Made by a program: the position numbers and the translations under genes. This document shows, piece after piece, positions 15,994-24,947 of a DNA stretch of 64,000 nt (position 1 is its first letter; every line of letters begins with the position of its first letter). Origin of the DNA: Pectinatus haikarae (GTDB taxonomy: Bacteria; Bacillota; Negativicutes; Selenomonadales; Selenomonadaceae); NCBI RefSeq assembly GCF_030813505.1, contig NZ_JAUSUE010000012.1; one strand, 5' to 3'. The notes under the pieces were generated by a model. That model was not told the DNA's origin, did no database searches, and saw only the letters and a list, made by a program, of their open reading frames with translations.

Positions 15994-16782
15994 ATGAAAG
16001 GACGAAAAAATTTGCATGTTTCTGTTTTAGCCAGCGGCAGTAAGGGCAATACTATTTTTGTTGAAATAGATAATACACTTCTTTTAATAGATGCAGGGAT
16101 AAGTGCACGGAGAATCAATAAATCATTGACGGATATAGGTGTCGATATACGTGATATCTGCGGCGTGATAATCACCCATGAGCATCGTGATCATATAAAC
16201 GGGCTGCCAACTCTCTGCAAAAAATATCATCTGCCTGTTTATTCACGTGCTGCTACTTTTAAAGCGATGTATTGTCTTGAGAAGCTTCCTCTTGATTGTC
16301 TGCATCCTATAAAAGAAAATTTTCAAGTAGGCGGCCTGTCTGTTGATGCATTCAGTATCTCGCATGATGCCGCAGATCCGGTAGGCTACAGCATACGCAG
16401 CAGCCATGAAAAATGTACGGTGGCAACTGATTTAGGCTTTGTTACCAGCACAGTTCAGGAAGCCATTGATGAGTCTGATGTTCTTGTGCTCGAAGCTAAT
16501 CATGATCAGAGAATGCTGCGTGAGGGAGCTTATCCGTGGGCATTGAAGCAGCGCATTATGGGAAATAAGGGACACTTGTCAAATGATGATGCTGCGTGGG
16601 CACTGGTACGAATGAAAAAACATAATCCATATGTTTTTCTTGCACATATGAGTGAGGAAAATAACTGTCCGTCTGTTGCCAAGCAAACCATCACAGAAAT
16701 TATCCAGCGCCAGGGCATAAAGTTAGGAACGGATATAACTATTCAGCTGGCAAAACAAAATGAGACTGTCACGCTGCCGTAG
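15994..16782 (+). CDS. walJ: WalJ/YycJ metallo-beta-lactamase-fold protein
   Basis: A 262-residue MBL-fold hydrolase. The metal site T-H-E-H-R-D-H lies near residue 61, with further ligands in S-I-S-H-D-A-A-D and a C-terminal H-M-S. YycJ proteins are thought to act on DNA, with a role in mismatch repair or coordination of division with replication. In Bacillus the gene sits in the walRKHIJ-htrC-rlmH order. Here walJ, htrA and rlmH keep that order but walRKHI are absent just upstream. The start follows ACAGGTTTCC, a modest ribosome site. Confidence 0.92.
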   Translation: MKGRKNLHVSVLASGSKGNTIFVEIDNTLLLIDAGISARRINKSLTDIGVDIRDICGVIITHEHRDHINGLPTLCKKYHLPVYSRAATFKAMYCLEKLPLDCLHPIKENFQVGGLSVDAFSISHDAADPVGYSIRSSHEKCTVATDLGFVTSTVQEAIDESDVLVLEANHDQRMLREGAYPWALKQRIMGNKGHLSNDDAAWALVRMKKHNPYVFLAHMSEENNCPSVAKQTITEIIQRQGIKLGTDITIQLAKQNETVTLP

Positions 16783-16878
16783 AAAAATCGGATTTTACTA
16801 TTTGATAAAATTTTTTGTGATATTTTTCTTTGATAATTGCTTTTAGATAATGAAAGTCCTGTCGAAAGGGTGAGGATC

Positions 16879-18006
16879 ATGATTGGCATTTCAAAATACA
16901 AAATGCGTTTTTCTCGTTTAACTGCTTTTTTAATGATTGTATCTGTAATTTTGATGATTGTCACTGCAGGCTGTTCAACGGGTCCAAAGGATAATAATAC
17001 TACATCAACTGACAATAATACGACACAGGCTGAAAAAGTACCGTCCGGTCCCGTGTCTGATGCCAGAAATACACCAATTGTCCGCGCTGCTAAGGCAGTA
17101 GGACCTGCTGTTGTTGGGATAACAAATAAAGCTGTTGCACGAGATTGGTTTAATAATCAGGTAGAAGTCAGTCAAGGGGTCGGCTCGGGTGTAATTTTTA
17201 AAAGTGATGGCTATATCGTAACCAATAACCATGTTATAGACGGTGCCAGGGAAATAACGGTTTCATTGGCAGACGGACGTACTTTGCCTGGTAAACTGGT
17301 AGGTGCGGATTCTGTAACTGATATAGCTGTGGTAAAAGTGGATGCCGCTGATCTGCCGGTGGCGAAGTTTGGCAATTCAGATGATATAATGGTAGGAGAG
17401 CCTGCAATAGCCATAGGCAATCCTATGGGCTTAGAATTCCAAGGCAGTGTTACAGCAGGTGTTATCAGTGCCTTGAATCGCACCCTTGATATCGGCGAGG
17501 GACGAGTGAAACTCTTGCAGACGGATGCTGCTATCAACCCCGGCAATTCAGGCGGAGCACTGGTGAATGCTGACGGTCTTATAATTGGCATAAACAGCGC
17601 TAAACTGGCAGCTAATGGTGTTGAGGGGATGGGATTTGCCATACCTATAAACACAGTTCAGCCGATAATAGATCAATTGATAGCTAATGGACGAGTGGCC
17701 AGACCTTATTTAGGTGTGGGAATATTTGATAAAAATTCGGCGGCTAAAAATGGTTATCTGTTAAATATAGATAAGGGCGTTTATGTTGCTCAGGTGGCTC
17801 CAAATGGACCGGCTGCCTCGGCTGGCATACAGCGCGGTGATGTCATAGCCAAAATAGACGATAAAGAAATAAATAGTGTAAATGATCTGCGCGATGCTAT
17901 TTCTGCACATAAGATAGATGATAAAATTTCCTTGGATATTGTCAGGGATGGCAAAGAGCTGTCAGTATCAGCGGTTTTGAATGAAATGCCGAGCCAGAGT
18001 CAATGA
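16879..18006 (+). CDS. htrA: HtrA/DegP-type serine protease, probably lipid- or membrane-anchored
   Basis: A 375-residue quality-control protease acting outside the membrane. The N-terminus has a hydrophobic helix ending T-A-G-C at Cys32, close to a lipobox, so it may be a lipoprotein. A Thr/Asn-rich linker follows. The catalytic triad is His118 (N-N-H-V-I), Asp148 (T-D-I-A-V) and Ser224 (P-G-N-S-G-G). One PDZ domain covers about residues 270-370. The start at 16879 follows GGGTGAGGA; a TTG at 16837 is in frame but less likely. Its last four bases overlap rlmH. Confidence 0.92.
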   Translation: MIGISKYKMRFSRLTAFLMIVSVILMIVTAGCSTGPKDNNTTSTDNNTTQAEKVPSGPVSDARNTPIVRAAKAVGPAVVGITNKAVARDWFNNQVEVSQGVGSGVIFKSDGYIVTNNHVIDGAREITVSLADGRTLPGKLVGADSVTDIAVVKVDAADLPVAKFGNSDDIMVGEPAIAIGNPMGLEFQGSVTAGVISALNRTLDIGEGRVKLLQTDAAINPGNSGGALVNADGLIIGINSAKLAANGVEGMGFAIPINTVQPIIDQLIANGRVARPYLGVGIFDKNSAAKNGYLLNIDKGVYVAQVAPNGPAASAGIQRGDVIAKIDDKEINSVNDLRDAISAHKIDDKISLDIVRDGKELSVSAVLNEMPSQSQ

Positions 18007-18482
18007 GGATAACAATAATCAGTGCGGGTAAATTGAAAGAAAATTATCTGCGTGAGGGAATAAGTGAGTTCACAAAGCGCCTGCGTCCTTTCACACAGCT
18101 TGACATTATTGAAATTGCTGAAGAAAAGATGCCTGACGCACCTTCTGCTAAGGAAAAAGAAAAAATTCTCGATATTGAGGGAAAAAGATTACTTAAACAA
18201 GTCCCTTCTGACAGCTTCTTGTTTGTTCTTGATGTATATGGAAAATTCTTTTCCTCAGAAGAGCTGGCAGAAAAAATATCTCTTCTGACAGTGACAGGAA
18301 AAAGCAGTCTGACTTTTATTATAGGCGGCGCGTTTGGTCTGTCCGATGAATTGCGGAAAACGGCAGATTCACTTATAAGCTTTTCAAAAATGACCTTCAC
18401 ACACCAGATGGTAAAATTACTGCTTGTTGAGCAGATATATCGTTCCTTTAAGATAAACCGCGGTGAACCTTATCATTGGTGA
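18003..18482 (+). CDS. rlmH: 23S rRNA pseudouridine-1915 N3-methyltransferase
   Basis: A 159-residue SPOUT methyltransferase acting on helix 69 of the 50S subunit in assembled ribosomes. It shows the family N-terminus I-T-I-I-S-A-G-K-L-K, the knot signature F-I-I-G-G-A-F-G-L near residues 102-110, and the terminal R-G-E-P-Y-H-W. The ATG overlaps the htrA stop (ATGA). The following 290 bases hold only a -10-like TATAAT at 18674 for the next gene. Confidence 0.96.
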   Translation: MRITIISAGKLKENYLREGISEFTKRLRPFTQLDIIEIAEEKMPDAPSAKEKEKILDIEGKRLLKQVPSDSFLFVLDVYGKFFSSEELAEKISLLTVTGKSSLTFIIGGAFGLSDELRKTADSLISFSKMTFTHQMVKLLLVEQIYRSFKINRGEPYHW

Positions 18483-18772
18483 TTTACAGTCTGTCCTTTA
18501 GCGGTATCGGTATATATGAGAATATTGTTTTTTCGGAAATTGGACAAAAAATTTATCAGTGCATATTGGTGAATTAAATATTTTTTATATGATTTTCTTG
18601 AAATTTAACAAATTTAGCAAGCTGAACATTGCTTGAAAATAAAAAAACTTTAGCATGCTTATAAAAATTACGATATAATATATATAGGAGTCATTTTCTT
18701 TTCAGGACTCTATGCAAAATTATATCTGGTATGTTTTATCAGATAAACTGATCTGCAAAAGGAGGGGTTCCC

Positions 18773-18973
18773 ATGGTACCACGTATTGAAAAAATTGCAA
18801 GAACTGCTGGTGTAATGACGAATTATGCATATACTCAGACTGACATGCAGGGGAATGACCTAAATAGAAAAAAAAAGAAAAATCCCCCTTCTTTCAAGAA
18901 AATGCTGCATACGGCTATGGAAAAAACAGAAAATGATGCTTATAAGGTAGAAATAAATGCCCAGATCCGTTGA
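18773..18973 (+). CDS. Small basic protein of unknown function upstream of tadA
   Basis: A 66-residue lysine-rich protein with the run R-K-K-K-K-N-P-P near the middle. It has an excellent ribosome site (AAGGAGGGG) and overlaps tadA by 17 bases. It has no hydrophobic segment and no family I recognise. The good initiation signal and tight coupling suggest a real gene. Confidence 0.6.
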   Translation: MVPRIEKIARTAGVMTNYAYTQTDMQGNDLNRKKKKNPPSFKKMLHTAMEKTENDAYKVEINAQIR

Positions 18974-19448
18974 CCAGAAAATGATGAAATTGGCATTGAG
19001 CGAAGCAGATAAGGCTTTTTTTTCAGATGAAGTTCCTGTCGGGGCTGTTATAGTTGATGATAAGGGACAAATAATAGCTTCTGCGCATAACGAGCAGGAG
19101 CACTCAAAAGATGCTACAGGGCATGCGGAAGTGACAGCGATAAGAATTGCTTGCGCAAAATTATCCTGCCGCCGTCTTGTTAATATGACTCTTTATGTTA
19201 CCCTTGAGCCATGTCCGATGTGTGCAGGTGCCATTCTCCTCAGTCATATCGGCAGACTCGTTTACGGGGCGCCTGACAGCCGGATGGGAGCTGTCGAGTC
19301 TATATTTTCTGTTTTATCGCATCCCGCCATAAAAAATAATATTGAAATACGCGGTGGTGTCCTTGAGGATGAATGCAAACTGATTTTGCGCAAATTCTTT
19401 GCTGTAAAGCGAACGGGATATAAAAGCAGAGAACCCTTTTCTTTATGA
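18957..19448 (+). CDS. tadA: tRNA adenosine(34) deaminase
   Basis: Converts A34 to inosine in tRNA-Arg(ACG). The 163 residues carry the zinc/catalytic signature G-H-A-E-V near residue 58 (glutamate is the proton shuttle) and the P-C-P-M-C-A-G pair of cysteines near residue 90. The ATG lies inside the end of the preceding small ORF, with AAGGTAGA upstream. A hairpin terminator follows at once. I looked for the SRP RNA often found after tadA and did not see it. Confidence 0.94.
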   Translation: MPRSVDQKMMKLALSEADKAFFSDEVPVGAVIVDDKGQIIASAHNEQEHSKDATGHAEVTAIRIACAKLSCRRLVNMTLYVTLEPCPMCAGAILLSHIGRLVYGAPDSRMGAVESIFSVLSHPAIKNNIEIRGGVLEDECKLILRKFFAVKRTGYKSREPFSL

Positions 19449-19472
19449 TGAAAGAGGTTTCTCTGCTTTTTG
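19422..19472 (+). terminator. Terminator overlapping the tadA 3' end
   Basis: AGCAGAGAACC (19425-19435) pairs with GGTTTCTCTGCT (one bulged T), followed by TTTTTG. The left arm lies in the last codons of tadA. Confidence 0.75.
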
Positions 19473-19540
19473 TATATGACAGCTGTCCCTTTATTCAATA
19501 AATCGTAATTTTTATGATGGTTTTAGAAAATGAGCTGTTA

Positions 19541-19569
19541 TAGACAAGCACCATTAATTATATTATAAT
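19541..19569 (+). promoter_or_regulatory. Promoter of the universal stress gene
   Basis: TAGACA at 19541-19546, 17 bases, TATAAT at 19564-19569. Confidence 0.65.
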
Positions 19570-19600
19570 CGTAGTAAGAAAAAGATGTGGAGGGATTTAT

Positions 19601-20023
19601 ATGAAGGATATAAAAACAATTCTTGTTCCTGTAGATGGCTCAGAAGGTTCCGATAAGGCAATTGATTTTGCTCTTAGTTTGGCTCAAGTATATAATGCAA
19701 AAATAAATTTCCTGTATATAGCTAATATTAATCAATTAGCTATCAACGCGTGTCTGTCTGATGCTATTTTAGATGCGGTCACAAAAGCTGGCGATGCCGT
19801 TTTGGATAAAGCATTGGAAAAAGTTCCTCACGATATACAGGCGGAAGCGTTCTCTGAAACAGGGTCTCCCGCAGTTACTATTCTTGAGTTTGTTCAGGAA
19901 AATAAAAATGATATGATCGTAATGGGCAGCCGTGGGTTAGGCGTTGTTAAGGGAGTTCTCCTCGGCAGTGTAAGTCAGTATGTTGTAGAAAATGCTAAGT
20001 GCCCGGTCGTGATAGCAAAATAA
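19601..20023 (+). CDS. Universal stress protein, UspA family
   Basis: A 140-residue USP-fold protein. It keeps the nucleotide-binding pattern of ATP-binding members: V-P-V-D-G-S near the start and the G-S-R-G-L-G ... G-S-V-S loop near residue 108. GGAGGG precedes the ATG. It is monocistronic between its own promoter and a strong terminator. Partners are unknown. Confidence 0.93.
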   Translation: MKDIKTILVPVDGSEGSDKAIDFALSLAQVYNAKINFLYIANINQLAINACLSDAILDAVTKAGDAVLDKALEKVPHDIQAEAFSETGSPAVTILEFVQENKNDMIVMGSRGLGVVKGVLLGSVSQYVVENAKCPVVIAK

Positions 20024-20034
20024 AGTCCTAATAT

Positions 20035-20088
20035 AAAAGCTCTTTTTCATCAGACAAAATAGTTGTTTGATGAAAAAGAGCTTTTTTA
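20035..20088. terminator. Bidirectional terminator between uspA and the KDG operon
   Basis: Twenty-two bases (20035-20056) pair with 20064-20085 with one G-U wobble. U-rich flanks on both strands serve uspA and the convergent dehydrogenase gene. Confidence 0.9.
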
Positions 20089-20100
20089 TATATTCTATTC

Positions 20101-21051
20101 TTAAAGATTATTTATGGGATAATGAACTTTTTTATTTGTCAAAAAACGTACGGCTTCTTCTGCGGCTTTGCGCTTAAGTTCCTGAGCGGCTTCCTCAGAG
20201 TACCATGCCATATGCGGTGTAGCTATATAATTTTCCAATTCAAAGAGCCTGCTGCCGGGATTCATAGGTTCAGTTACCACACAGTCGATACCTGCGCCGC
20301 CGATTTCACCATCTTTTAGTGCTTCATAAAGGTCATCTTCGTTGATGATTCCTCCGCGTGCTACATTCAGCAGAACAGCTGTTTTCTTCATTTTTGTGAA
20401 TACATCTTTGTTAAATAAATTTTTGTTGCCTTCTGCGGGAATATGCAGTGAAATAATATCCGCCTCAGTAATAATCTCATCCAAAGATACCACCTTGATG
20501 AATCGGGTTTCATCGTTTTCTTTATAATAAGGATCAAAACCGATAATGTTATATCCCAAGGCATGTGCCTTAATTGCAAAATTTCTGCCTATACGTCCAA
20601 GACCAATAACCCCGACCCTTTGATTTGAAGCTCTGTGCACAGGAATGCTCCGTACGTAATCCCACTTTGATTTTTTTGTGAAATCATTCATTAACACGAT
20701 TTTGCGTGTAAATGCCATCATCAGTGCAATCGCGTGATCAGCGACTTCGTTCATTCCATAATCAGGAACATTGCAGACTTGGATATTACGCGTTGTTGCT
20801 TCTTTTATATCGACAGTATCAACACCTACGCCATAGCGTACGATCATTTTCAATTCAGGAAGATTTTCCATTACCTTTTTTGTTATATGCGCATACTGCA
20901 CGATTAACGCCTGTGCGCTTTGGCACTCGCGTATTACATCATCTTCTGTACGGCATTGTTTCAATTCAAGCGGTATTCCCGCTTTTTGAAAAATATTGAT
21001 TTCAATGTCTATATTCTCATGGTCGCAGTCCGTTATAATTGCTTTCATCAT
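20101..21051 (-). CDS. CtBP-like D-2-hydroxyacid dehydrogenase
   Basis: A 316-residue NAD(P)-dependent 2-hydroxyacid dehydrogenase. The nucleotide motif G-L-G-R-I-G lies near residue 150. The catalytic residues are the arginine in N-V-A-R-G-G, the glutamate in V-T-E-P and the histidine in T-P-H-M-A-W-Y. The W-Y-S-E-E-A-A ending of that motif is typical of the CtBP-like branch. The start at 21051 is chosen from GGAGG five bases upstream; TTG at 21063 is unlikely. It is third in the operon after kdgK and eda, so it may reduce or oxidise a keto-acid of the same pathway. The substrate is not known. Confidence 0.88.
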   Translation of the reverse strand: MMKAIITDCDHENIDIEINIFQKAGIPLELKQCRTEDDVIRECQSAQALIVQYAHITKKVMENLPELKMIVRYGVGVDTVDIKEATTRNIQVCNVPDYGMNEVADHAIALMMAFTRKIVLMNDFTKKSKWDYVRSIPVHRASNQRVGVIGLGRIGRNFAIKAHALGYNIIGFDPYYKENDETRFIKVVSLDEIITEADIISLHIPAEGNKNLFNKDVFTKMKKTAVLLNVARGGIINEDDLYEALKDGEIGGAGIDCVVTEPMNPGSRLFELENYIATPHMAWYSEEAAQELKRKAAEEAVRFLTNKKVHYPINNL

Positions 21052-21080
21052 ATCAGCCTCCAATTATATAAATTATGCTT

Positions 21081-22052
21081 TTATTTCGCTTTTTGACGCA
21101 GATGTATACAGAAACCGCCGACCTCTTCCGCCAAATAAACAACTTTGGGATTTCCTTTTTCATCATTTATCCAAGTGTCATCGTTGAATTTTATTCCTTT
21201 GCGTCTGAAATAAGCCACTGTTCGGATCATATCATTGGTATCGATGCATAAATGTCCTTTTTTTCCTAGAAAGGGGGATTTGATAACTTCTGCCATGCTT
21301 CCTGCGAAATAGGCACCGTCATGCTCTATTTTTTCCTGTAAAAACAATTCAGCCAATCTGCTTGTCACTGAATCAGCTTGTTTTGCATTTTCACAGTTTA
21401 TGCCAACGTGCGCTAAGCTGAATCCCAGCAAGCGGCTTAATATTTGTTGACAGGTTTCTACGATATTATCCCAGTTTTTTGCTTTGATTGCCGAAGAAGG
21501 TGTCATAAAACTGCCGCCCACTGCCACGACATTGGGCAATGAAAGATAATCAAGCATGTTTTCTTCATTCACACCGCCTGTCGGCATGAAACTTATACCC
21601 GAAAAAGGACCCAAAAGAGCTTTTAAAGTTTTTGTTCCGCCATAAGCTTCTGCGGGAAAAAATTTACATGTGTTGAGTCCCATTGCCATAGCGGCTTCGA
21701 TATCCGCAGGGGATGCTGTTCCCGGAACAACATCAATATTATTGTCAAGACACCATTTTACCACTGACGGGTTGAAACCGGGAGTGACAATGAATTTTGC
21801 TCCTGCATCTATTGCTTGTTCGGCATGTGCTATATCGTGTACAGTACCGGCCCCGACAATAATATCCGGTACTTTTGCGGCCATTTCTCTGATGGAATCC
21901 AGACCGGCAGCTGTGCGAAAAGTAACCTCAGCAACGGGAATGCCTCCTTTTACGAGGGCTTGTGCAAGCGGTACGGCATCATTCGCATCATCGAGCGATA
22001 TAAGCGGAACTAGTCCAATATCAAAAATATCCTGCATGTTTTTACTGGTCAT
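21081..22052 (-). CDS. eda: KDPG/KHG aldolase fused to a VOC (glyoxalase-like) domain
   Basis: Cleaves 2-keto-3-deoxy-6-phosphogluconate to pyruvate and glyceraldehyde 3-phosphate. Residues 1-205 are a complete class I aldolase, with Glu42 in A-E-V-T-F-R and the Schiff-base Lys130 in C-K-F-F-P-A-E. Residues 210-323 form an extra VOC-like domain (start L-L-G-F-S-L-A-H-V-G-I, later G-H-L-C-I-D-T). A plain Eda is about 210 residues, so this is a fusion. The added domain may handle a related sugar acid or aid binding. AGGAGAAAA precedes the ATG. It lies between kdgK and the dehydrogenase. Confidence 0.9.
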   Translation of the reverse strand: MTSKNMQDIFDIGLVPLISLDDANDAVPLAQALVKGGIPVAEVTFRTAAGLDSIREMAAKVPDIIVGAGTVHDIAHAEQAIDAGAKFIVTPGFNPSVVKWCLDNNIDVVPGTASPADIEAAMAMGLNTCKFFPAEAYGGTKTLKALLGPFSGISFMPTGGVNEENMLDYLSLPNVVAVGGSFMTPSSAIKAKNWDNIVETCQQILSRLLGFSLAHVGINCENAKQADSVTSRLAELFLQEKIEHDGAYFAGSMAEVIKSPFLGKKGHLCIDTNDMIRTVAYFRRKGIKFNDDTWINDEKGNPKVVYLAEEVGGFCIHLRQKAK

Positions 22053-22073
22053 TTATTTTTTCTCCTATAATAA

Positions 22074-23015
22074 TTATTTTTGCGCCATAAAACTTGCCAG
22101 TTCATCCGGTGAAGGCAGACCCTCATTGTCACCTCTGCTCGTGACTTGAATAGCACCGATGGCATTGCCTCTTTTAACAGCATCTCTTAAAGATAAATTT
22201 TCCATCAGTCCTGTAATAATTCCCACGGCAAAGCCATCCCCTGCACCGACTGTATCAATGACCCTGTCGACTTTATAACCTTCAACGGTGTATTCTTCAC
22301 TGCCGTCCGTTACAAACGCACCGCTGGCACCACATTTAGTGACAACAATTTTTGCTCCGTTACGACGATAAAAATCATTTATTTTTTTAGGATCGTCGCT
22401 GCCCATAAGTATTTTTCCTTCTGCGGTACCAGGCAGGACAATATCGGCACGTGAAGCTAAGTTATTAATCGTTTCACGCATTATTTTTTCTGACGGCCAA
22501 AGCTGAGGACGTAAATTTGGATCAAAGCTTATAGTCAGTCCTGCATCACGCGCTTTATCAAACATCATATTGACAGCTTTACGTGTATCTTCGGATAAAG
22601 CTGGTAAAATTCCTGTTAAATGAATATAAGAATAACTCCTCATATCAATTTTTTCTACATCGGCGGGAGAAAGTGTAGATGCTGCTGATCCTGCACGAAA
22701 ATAAAAAATATCGGGATCACCGTTGCTTATTCTGCCTTTTAGCATAAAACCGGTCTTATGAGTATCGGAAAAACTGACAAATTCATCGCCTATTTTATTT
22801 TCGTTCAGTACCCTTATTATACGTTTACCGAAAGGATCGTTTCCAAGTTTGGTCATATAGGTCACATGATGATGCAATCGCGCTGTTCCGACAGCTACAT
22901 TGAACTCTGCTCCGGCTACAGCCAGTGAATAACCAGATACACTGTCCAGAGGACCTTCATTTTGAGCTATAAGAAGCCCCATAGGTTCACCGGCTAAAAT
23001 CAATCCGTCAGACAT
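22074..23015 (-). CDS. kdgK: 2-keto-3-deoxygluconate kinase (PfkB family)
   Basis: Phosphorylates KDG to KDPG, the substrate of the next gene's aldolase. The 313 residues have the PfkB N-terminal glycine region (V-A-G-A-E-F-N-V-A-V-G) and the C-terminal D-T-V-G-A-G-D-G-F-A motif with the catalytic aspartate. GGAGTG precedes the ATG. It is the first gene of the leftward operon. Its promoter carries the CATCWGATG operator core shared with other genes of this island. Confidence 0.92.
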   Translation of the reverse strand: MSDGLILAGEPMGLLIAQNEGPLDSVSGYSLAVAGAEFNVAVGTARLHHHVTYMTKLGNDPFGKRIIRVLNENKIGDEFVSFSDTHKTGFMLKGRISNGDPDIFYFRAGSAASTLSPADVEKIDMRSYSYIHLTGILPALSEDTRKAVNMMFDKARDAGLTISFDPNLRPQLWPSEKIMRETINNLASRADIVLPGTAEGKILMGSDDPKKINDFYRRNGAKIVVTKCGASGAFVTDGSEEYTVEGYKVDRVIDTVGAGDGFAVGIITGLMENLSLRDAVKRGNAIGAIQVTSRGDNEGLPSPDELASFMAQK

Positions 23016-23057
23016 TAAACTTCACTCCTATTGAATTTTATTGAATAGATCATATAA

Positions 23058-23102
23058 TCATCAGATGAATATTATAATACATCCTATAAATATAAAAGTC
23101 AA
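23058..23102 (-). promoter_or_regulatory. kdgK promoter with overlapping operator
   Basis: On the minus strand TTGACT (23102-23097), 17 bases, TATTAT (23079-23074). The perfect palindrome TCATC-A-GATGA lies at 23058-23068, right at the expected start of transcription, as expected for repression. Confidence 0.7.
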
Positions 23103-23348
23103 TAATATGAATCTGCTGAAAATCTTTTAATGAGAGCTCTCTTGGCTGCTGCTATTATTGCAAAGCTGTGATTCTGACTGCTTCCTACATTTTGAATTAC
23201 TTGTGAAAGAAACAAATTTATGATATCATGATAAATATTCTGTTGATATGATTATATATACATGTGATGAATGTTCTCGATGACTATATAATCAAGTTAC
23301 ATTGACATTAATACGGATTTTTTAAATACTTAGGCAGGATGGGATTAC

Positions 23349-24029
23349 ATGGGAACTTTGCTTGTTAATACAATAATAAATAATATTTTGGATCTTTTAA
23401 AAAACAATAATATGCAGCCTGGAGATAAATTACCGACAGTAGATAATTTGGCGGTAAAATTTAAAGTGGGGCATAGTACTGTGCGTGAGGCACTGAAAGC
23501 TCTCTCTGCTCAAAACATATTAGCAATAAGGCAGGGGTCTGGCACTTTTGTTTCTCAAAAGAATGGTATAAGTAATGATCCGCTTGGCATAGGCATGATG
23601 GGGGAAGACGTGTCTACTATTTTTGATATGCTTACGGTAAGACTTATATTTGAACCGGAAATAGCAGCTATAGCGGCACAAAAGGCCACTTTAAAAAATA
23701 TCAGGCAAATCAATGAATTGTGTTTAATGGTGGAAGAACTGATTAAGGCGGAAAAAAATTATGATGATGAAGATAATCTTTTCCATTCAGCTATCGGCAA
23801 TGCAAGCGGAAATAAAATTATTTATAAAATAACGCAGATTATTCACACATCGATAAAGAAGAATATTTTCATAACGGACAATTCCCTTTGTGAGGAAACA
23901 ATGCTGACACATCGCCAGATTGCGAGAGCCATAGCAAATGGGGATTCTGCCGGAGCAAAGAATGGTATGATTATACATTTGAATGCTCAAAGGGAATTTT
24001 TGTTAAAAAACTATGATTTGCAGACTTGA
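23349..24029 (+). CDS. FadR-subfamily GntR regulator
   Basis: A 226-residue regulator. The N-terminal winged helix (P-G-D-K-L-P-T ... V-G-H-S-T-V-R-E-A-L-K-A-L, then I-R-Q-G-S-G-T-F-V) is followed by an FCD all-helical ligand domain (from about residue 90). The FCD metal-site residues are visible as D-N-L-F-H and the later T-H-R-Q-I. It is divergent from kdgK and very similar in layout to the second FadR protein at 24948-25622, so the two are probable paralogues. A TTGACA at 23302 with a weak -10 (AATACT) may be its promoter. Confidence 0.9.
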   Translation: MGTLLVNTIINNILDLLKNNNMQPGDKLPTVDNLAVKFKVGHSTVREALKALSAQNILAIRQGSGTFVSQKNGISNDPLGIGMMGEDVSTIFDMLTVRLIFEPEIAAIAAQKATLKNIRQINELCLMVEELIKAEKNYDDEDNLFHSAIGNASGNKIIYKITQIIHTSIKKNIFITDNSLCEETMLTHRQIARAIANGDSAGAKNGMIIHLNAQREFLLKNYDLQT

Positions 24030-24090
24030 AAATATATAAATTGTCAATTATCGTTAGAAAATGTATGATGTCTTGTTTTCGCCAAAAAAA

Positions 24091-24122
24091 AGAAGGTGTG
24101 CTCAAAATCGAGCACGCCTTCT
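24091..24122. terminator. Bidirectional terminator
   Basis: A 13-bp stem (24091-24103 with 24110-24122, one wobble) around CAAAATC-type loop bases, with A- and T-rich flanks. It ends both the plus-strand regulator gene and the minus-strand SDR gene. Confidence 0.85.
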
Positions 24123-24123
24123 T

Positions 24124-24891
24124 CTATTTTCCTAAGTAGCCGCCGTCTATAGGGATTATGGCACCGTTTATATAATCAGAGGCCGGCGAGGCCAAAAATA
24201 CGGCCAATCCTTTCATGTCTTCAGGGGTTCCCCAGCGTCCGATCGGAATGCGATTTAAAATTTCCCCGTTTCGTTCAGCATCATTAACAAGGTTGATATT
24301 CATTTCTGTGTCCATATATCCGGGAGCTATTGCATTTACATGCACATTTTTTTTTGACCATTCATTAGCCAAGGCTTTAGTGAGCTGTGCTACACCGCCT
24401 TTGCTGGCAGCGTATGCCGGTACGGTAAAGCCTCCGAAAAAGCTGAGCATAGAGGCCATGTTGATGATTTTTCCATAACCTTCCTCAATCATTTTTTTCC
24501 CTGCCAGCTGACACAGACTGAATACGGCATTTAAATTTACCTGCATGACACTGTGCCAGTCAGACAGAGGAAATTCTTCGCATTTGTGCCTGCTTTGCAG
24601 TCCGGCATTATTGATTAAGATATCTATTTTCCCGTTGAGAAGGGTCAGTGCTCTTTCGAATATGAGCGGGATACGGTCTTCTTCAGATAAATTTCCCTGC
24701 AGACCAAAAGCCTTGTAGCTTTTGCCGACAAATTCATCTGCTGTTTTAAGTACACTGTCACTTGAACCGATCAGTACCACTTCAGCGCCGGCTTCACAAA
24801 GCCCTTCGGCCATTCCTTTACCCAATCCGCGGCCGCCGCCTGTAACAATAGCTTTCTTCCCGCTCAAGTCAAACATATTTAATATAGACAT
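24124..24891 (-). CDS. kduD: KduD-like short-chain dehydrogenase
   Basis: A 255-residue SDR. It has the NAD site T-G-G-G-R-G-L-G near residue 18, N-N-A-G near 92, and catalytic Ser in N-M-A-S-M-L with Y-A-A-S-K. The opening F-D-L-S-G-K-K-A-I-V-T-G and the end P-I-D-G-G-Y match 2-deoxy-D-gluconate 3-dehydrogenase (KduD) and gluconate 5-dehydrogenase. Either activity would interconvert keto-gluconates that feed KDG. The start at 24891 follows AAAGGAG; the longer frame is not supported. It lies downstream of a FadR gene on the same strand, 56 bases apart. Confidence 0.8.
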   Translation of the reverse strand: MSILNMFDLSGKKAIVTGGGRGLGKGMAEGLCEAGAEVVLIGSSDSVLKTADEFVGKSYKAFGLQGNLSEEDRIPLIFERALTLLNGKIDILINNAGLQSRHKCEEFPLSDWHSVMQVNLNAVFSLCQLAGKKMIEEGYGKIINMASMLSFFGGFTVPAYAASKGGVAQLTKALANEWSKKNVHVNAIAPGYMDTEMNINLVNDAERNGEILNRIPIGRWGTPEDMKGLAVFLASPASDYINGAIIPIDGGYLGK

Positions 24892-24947
24892 ACTTTTTTC
24901 TCCTTTTCTTTGCGGTATAAAAAATATGCGGTGAAGCATTTTCTTAA

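Noticed and set aside
19449..19600. SRP RNA gene after tadA
   Set aside because: I looked because it often lies there in Firmicutes. The region holds only a terminator and the uspA promoter, with no GGAA/GNAR-capped helix.
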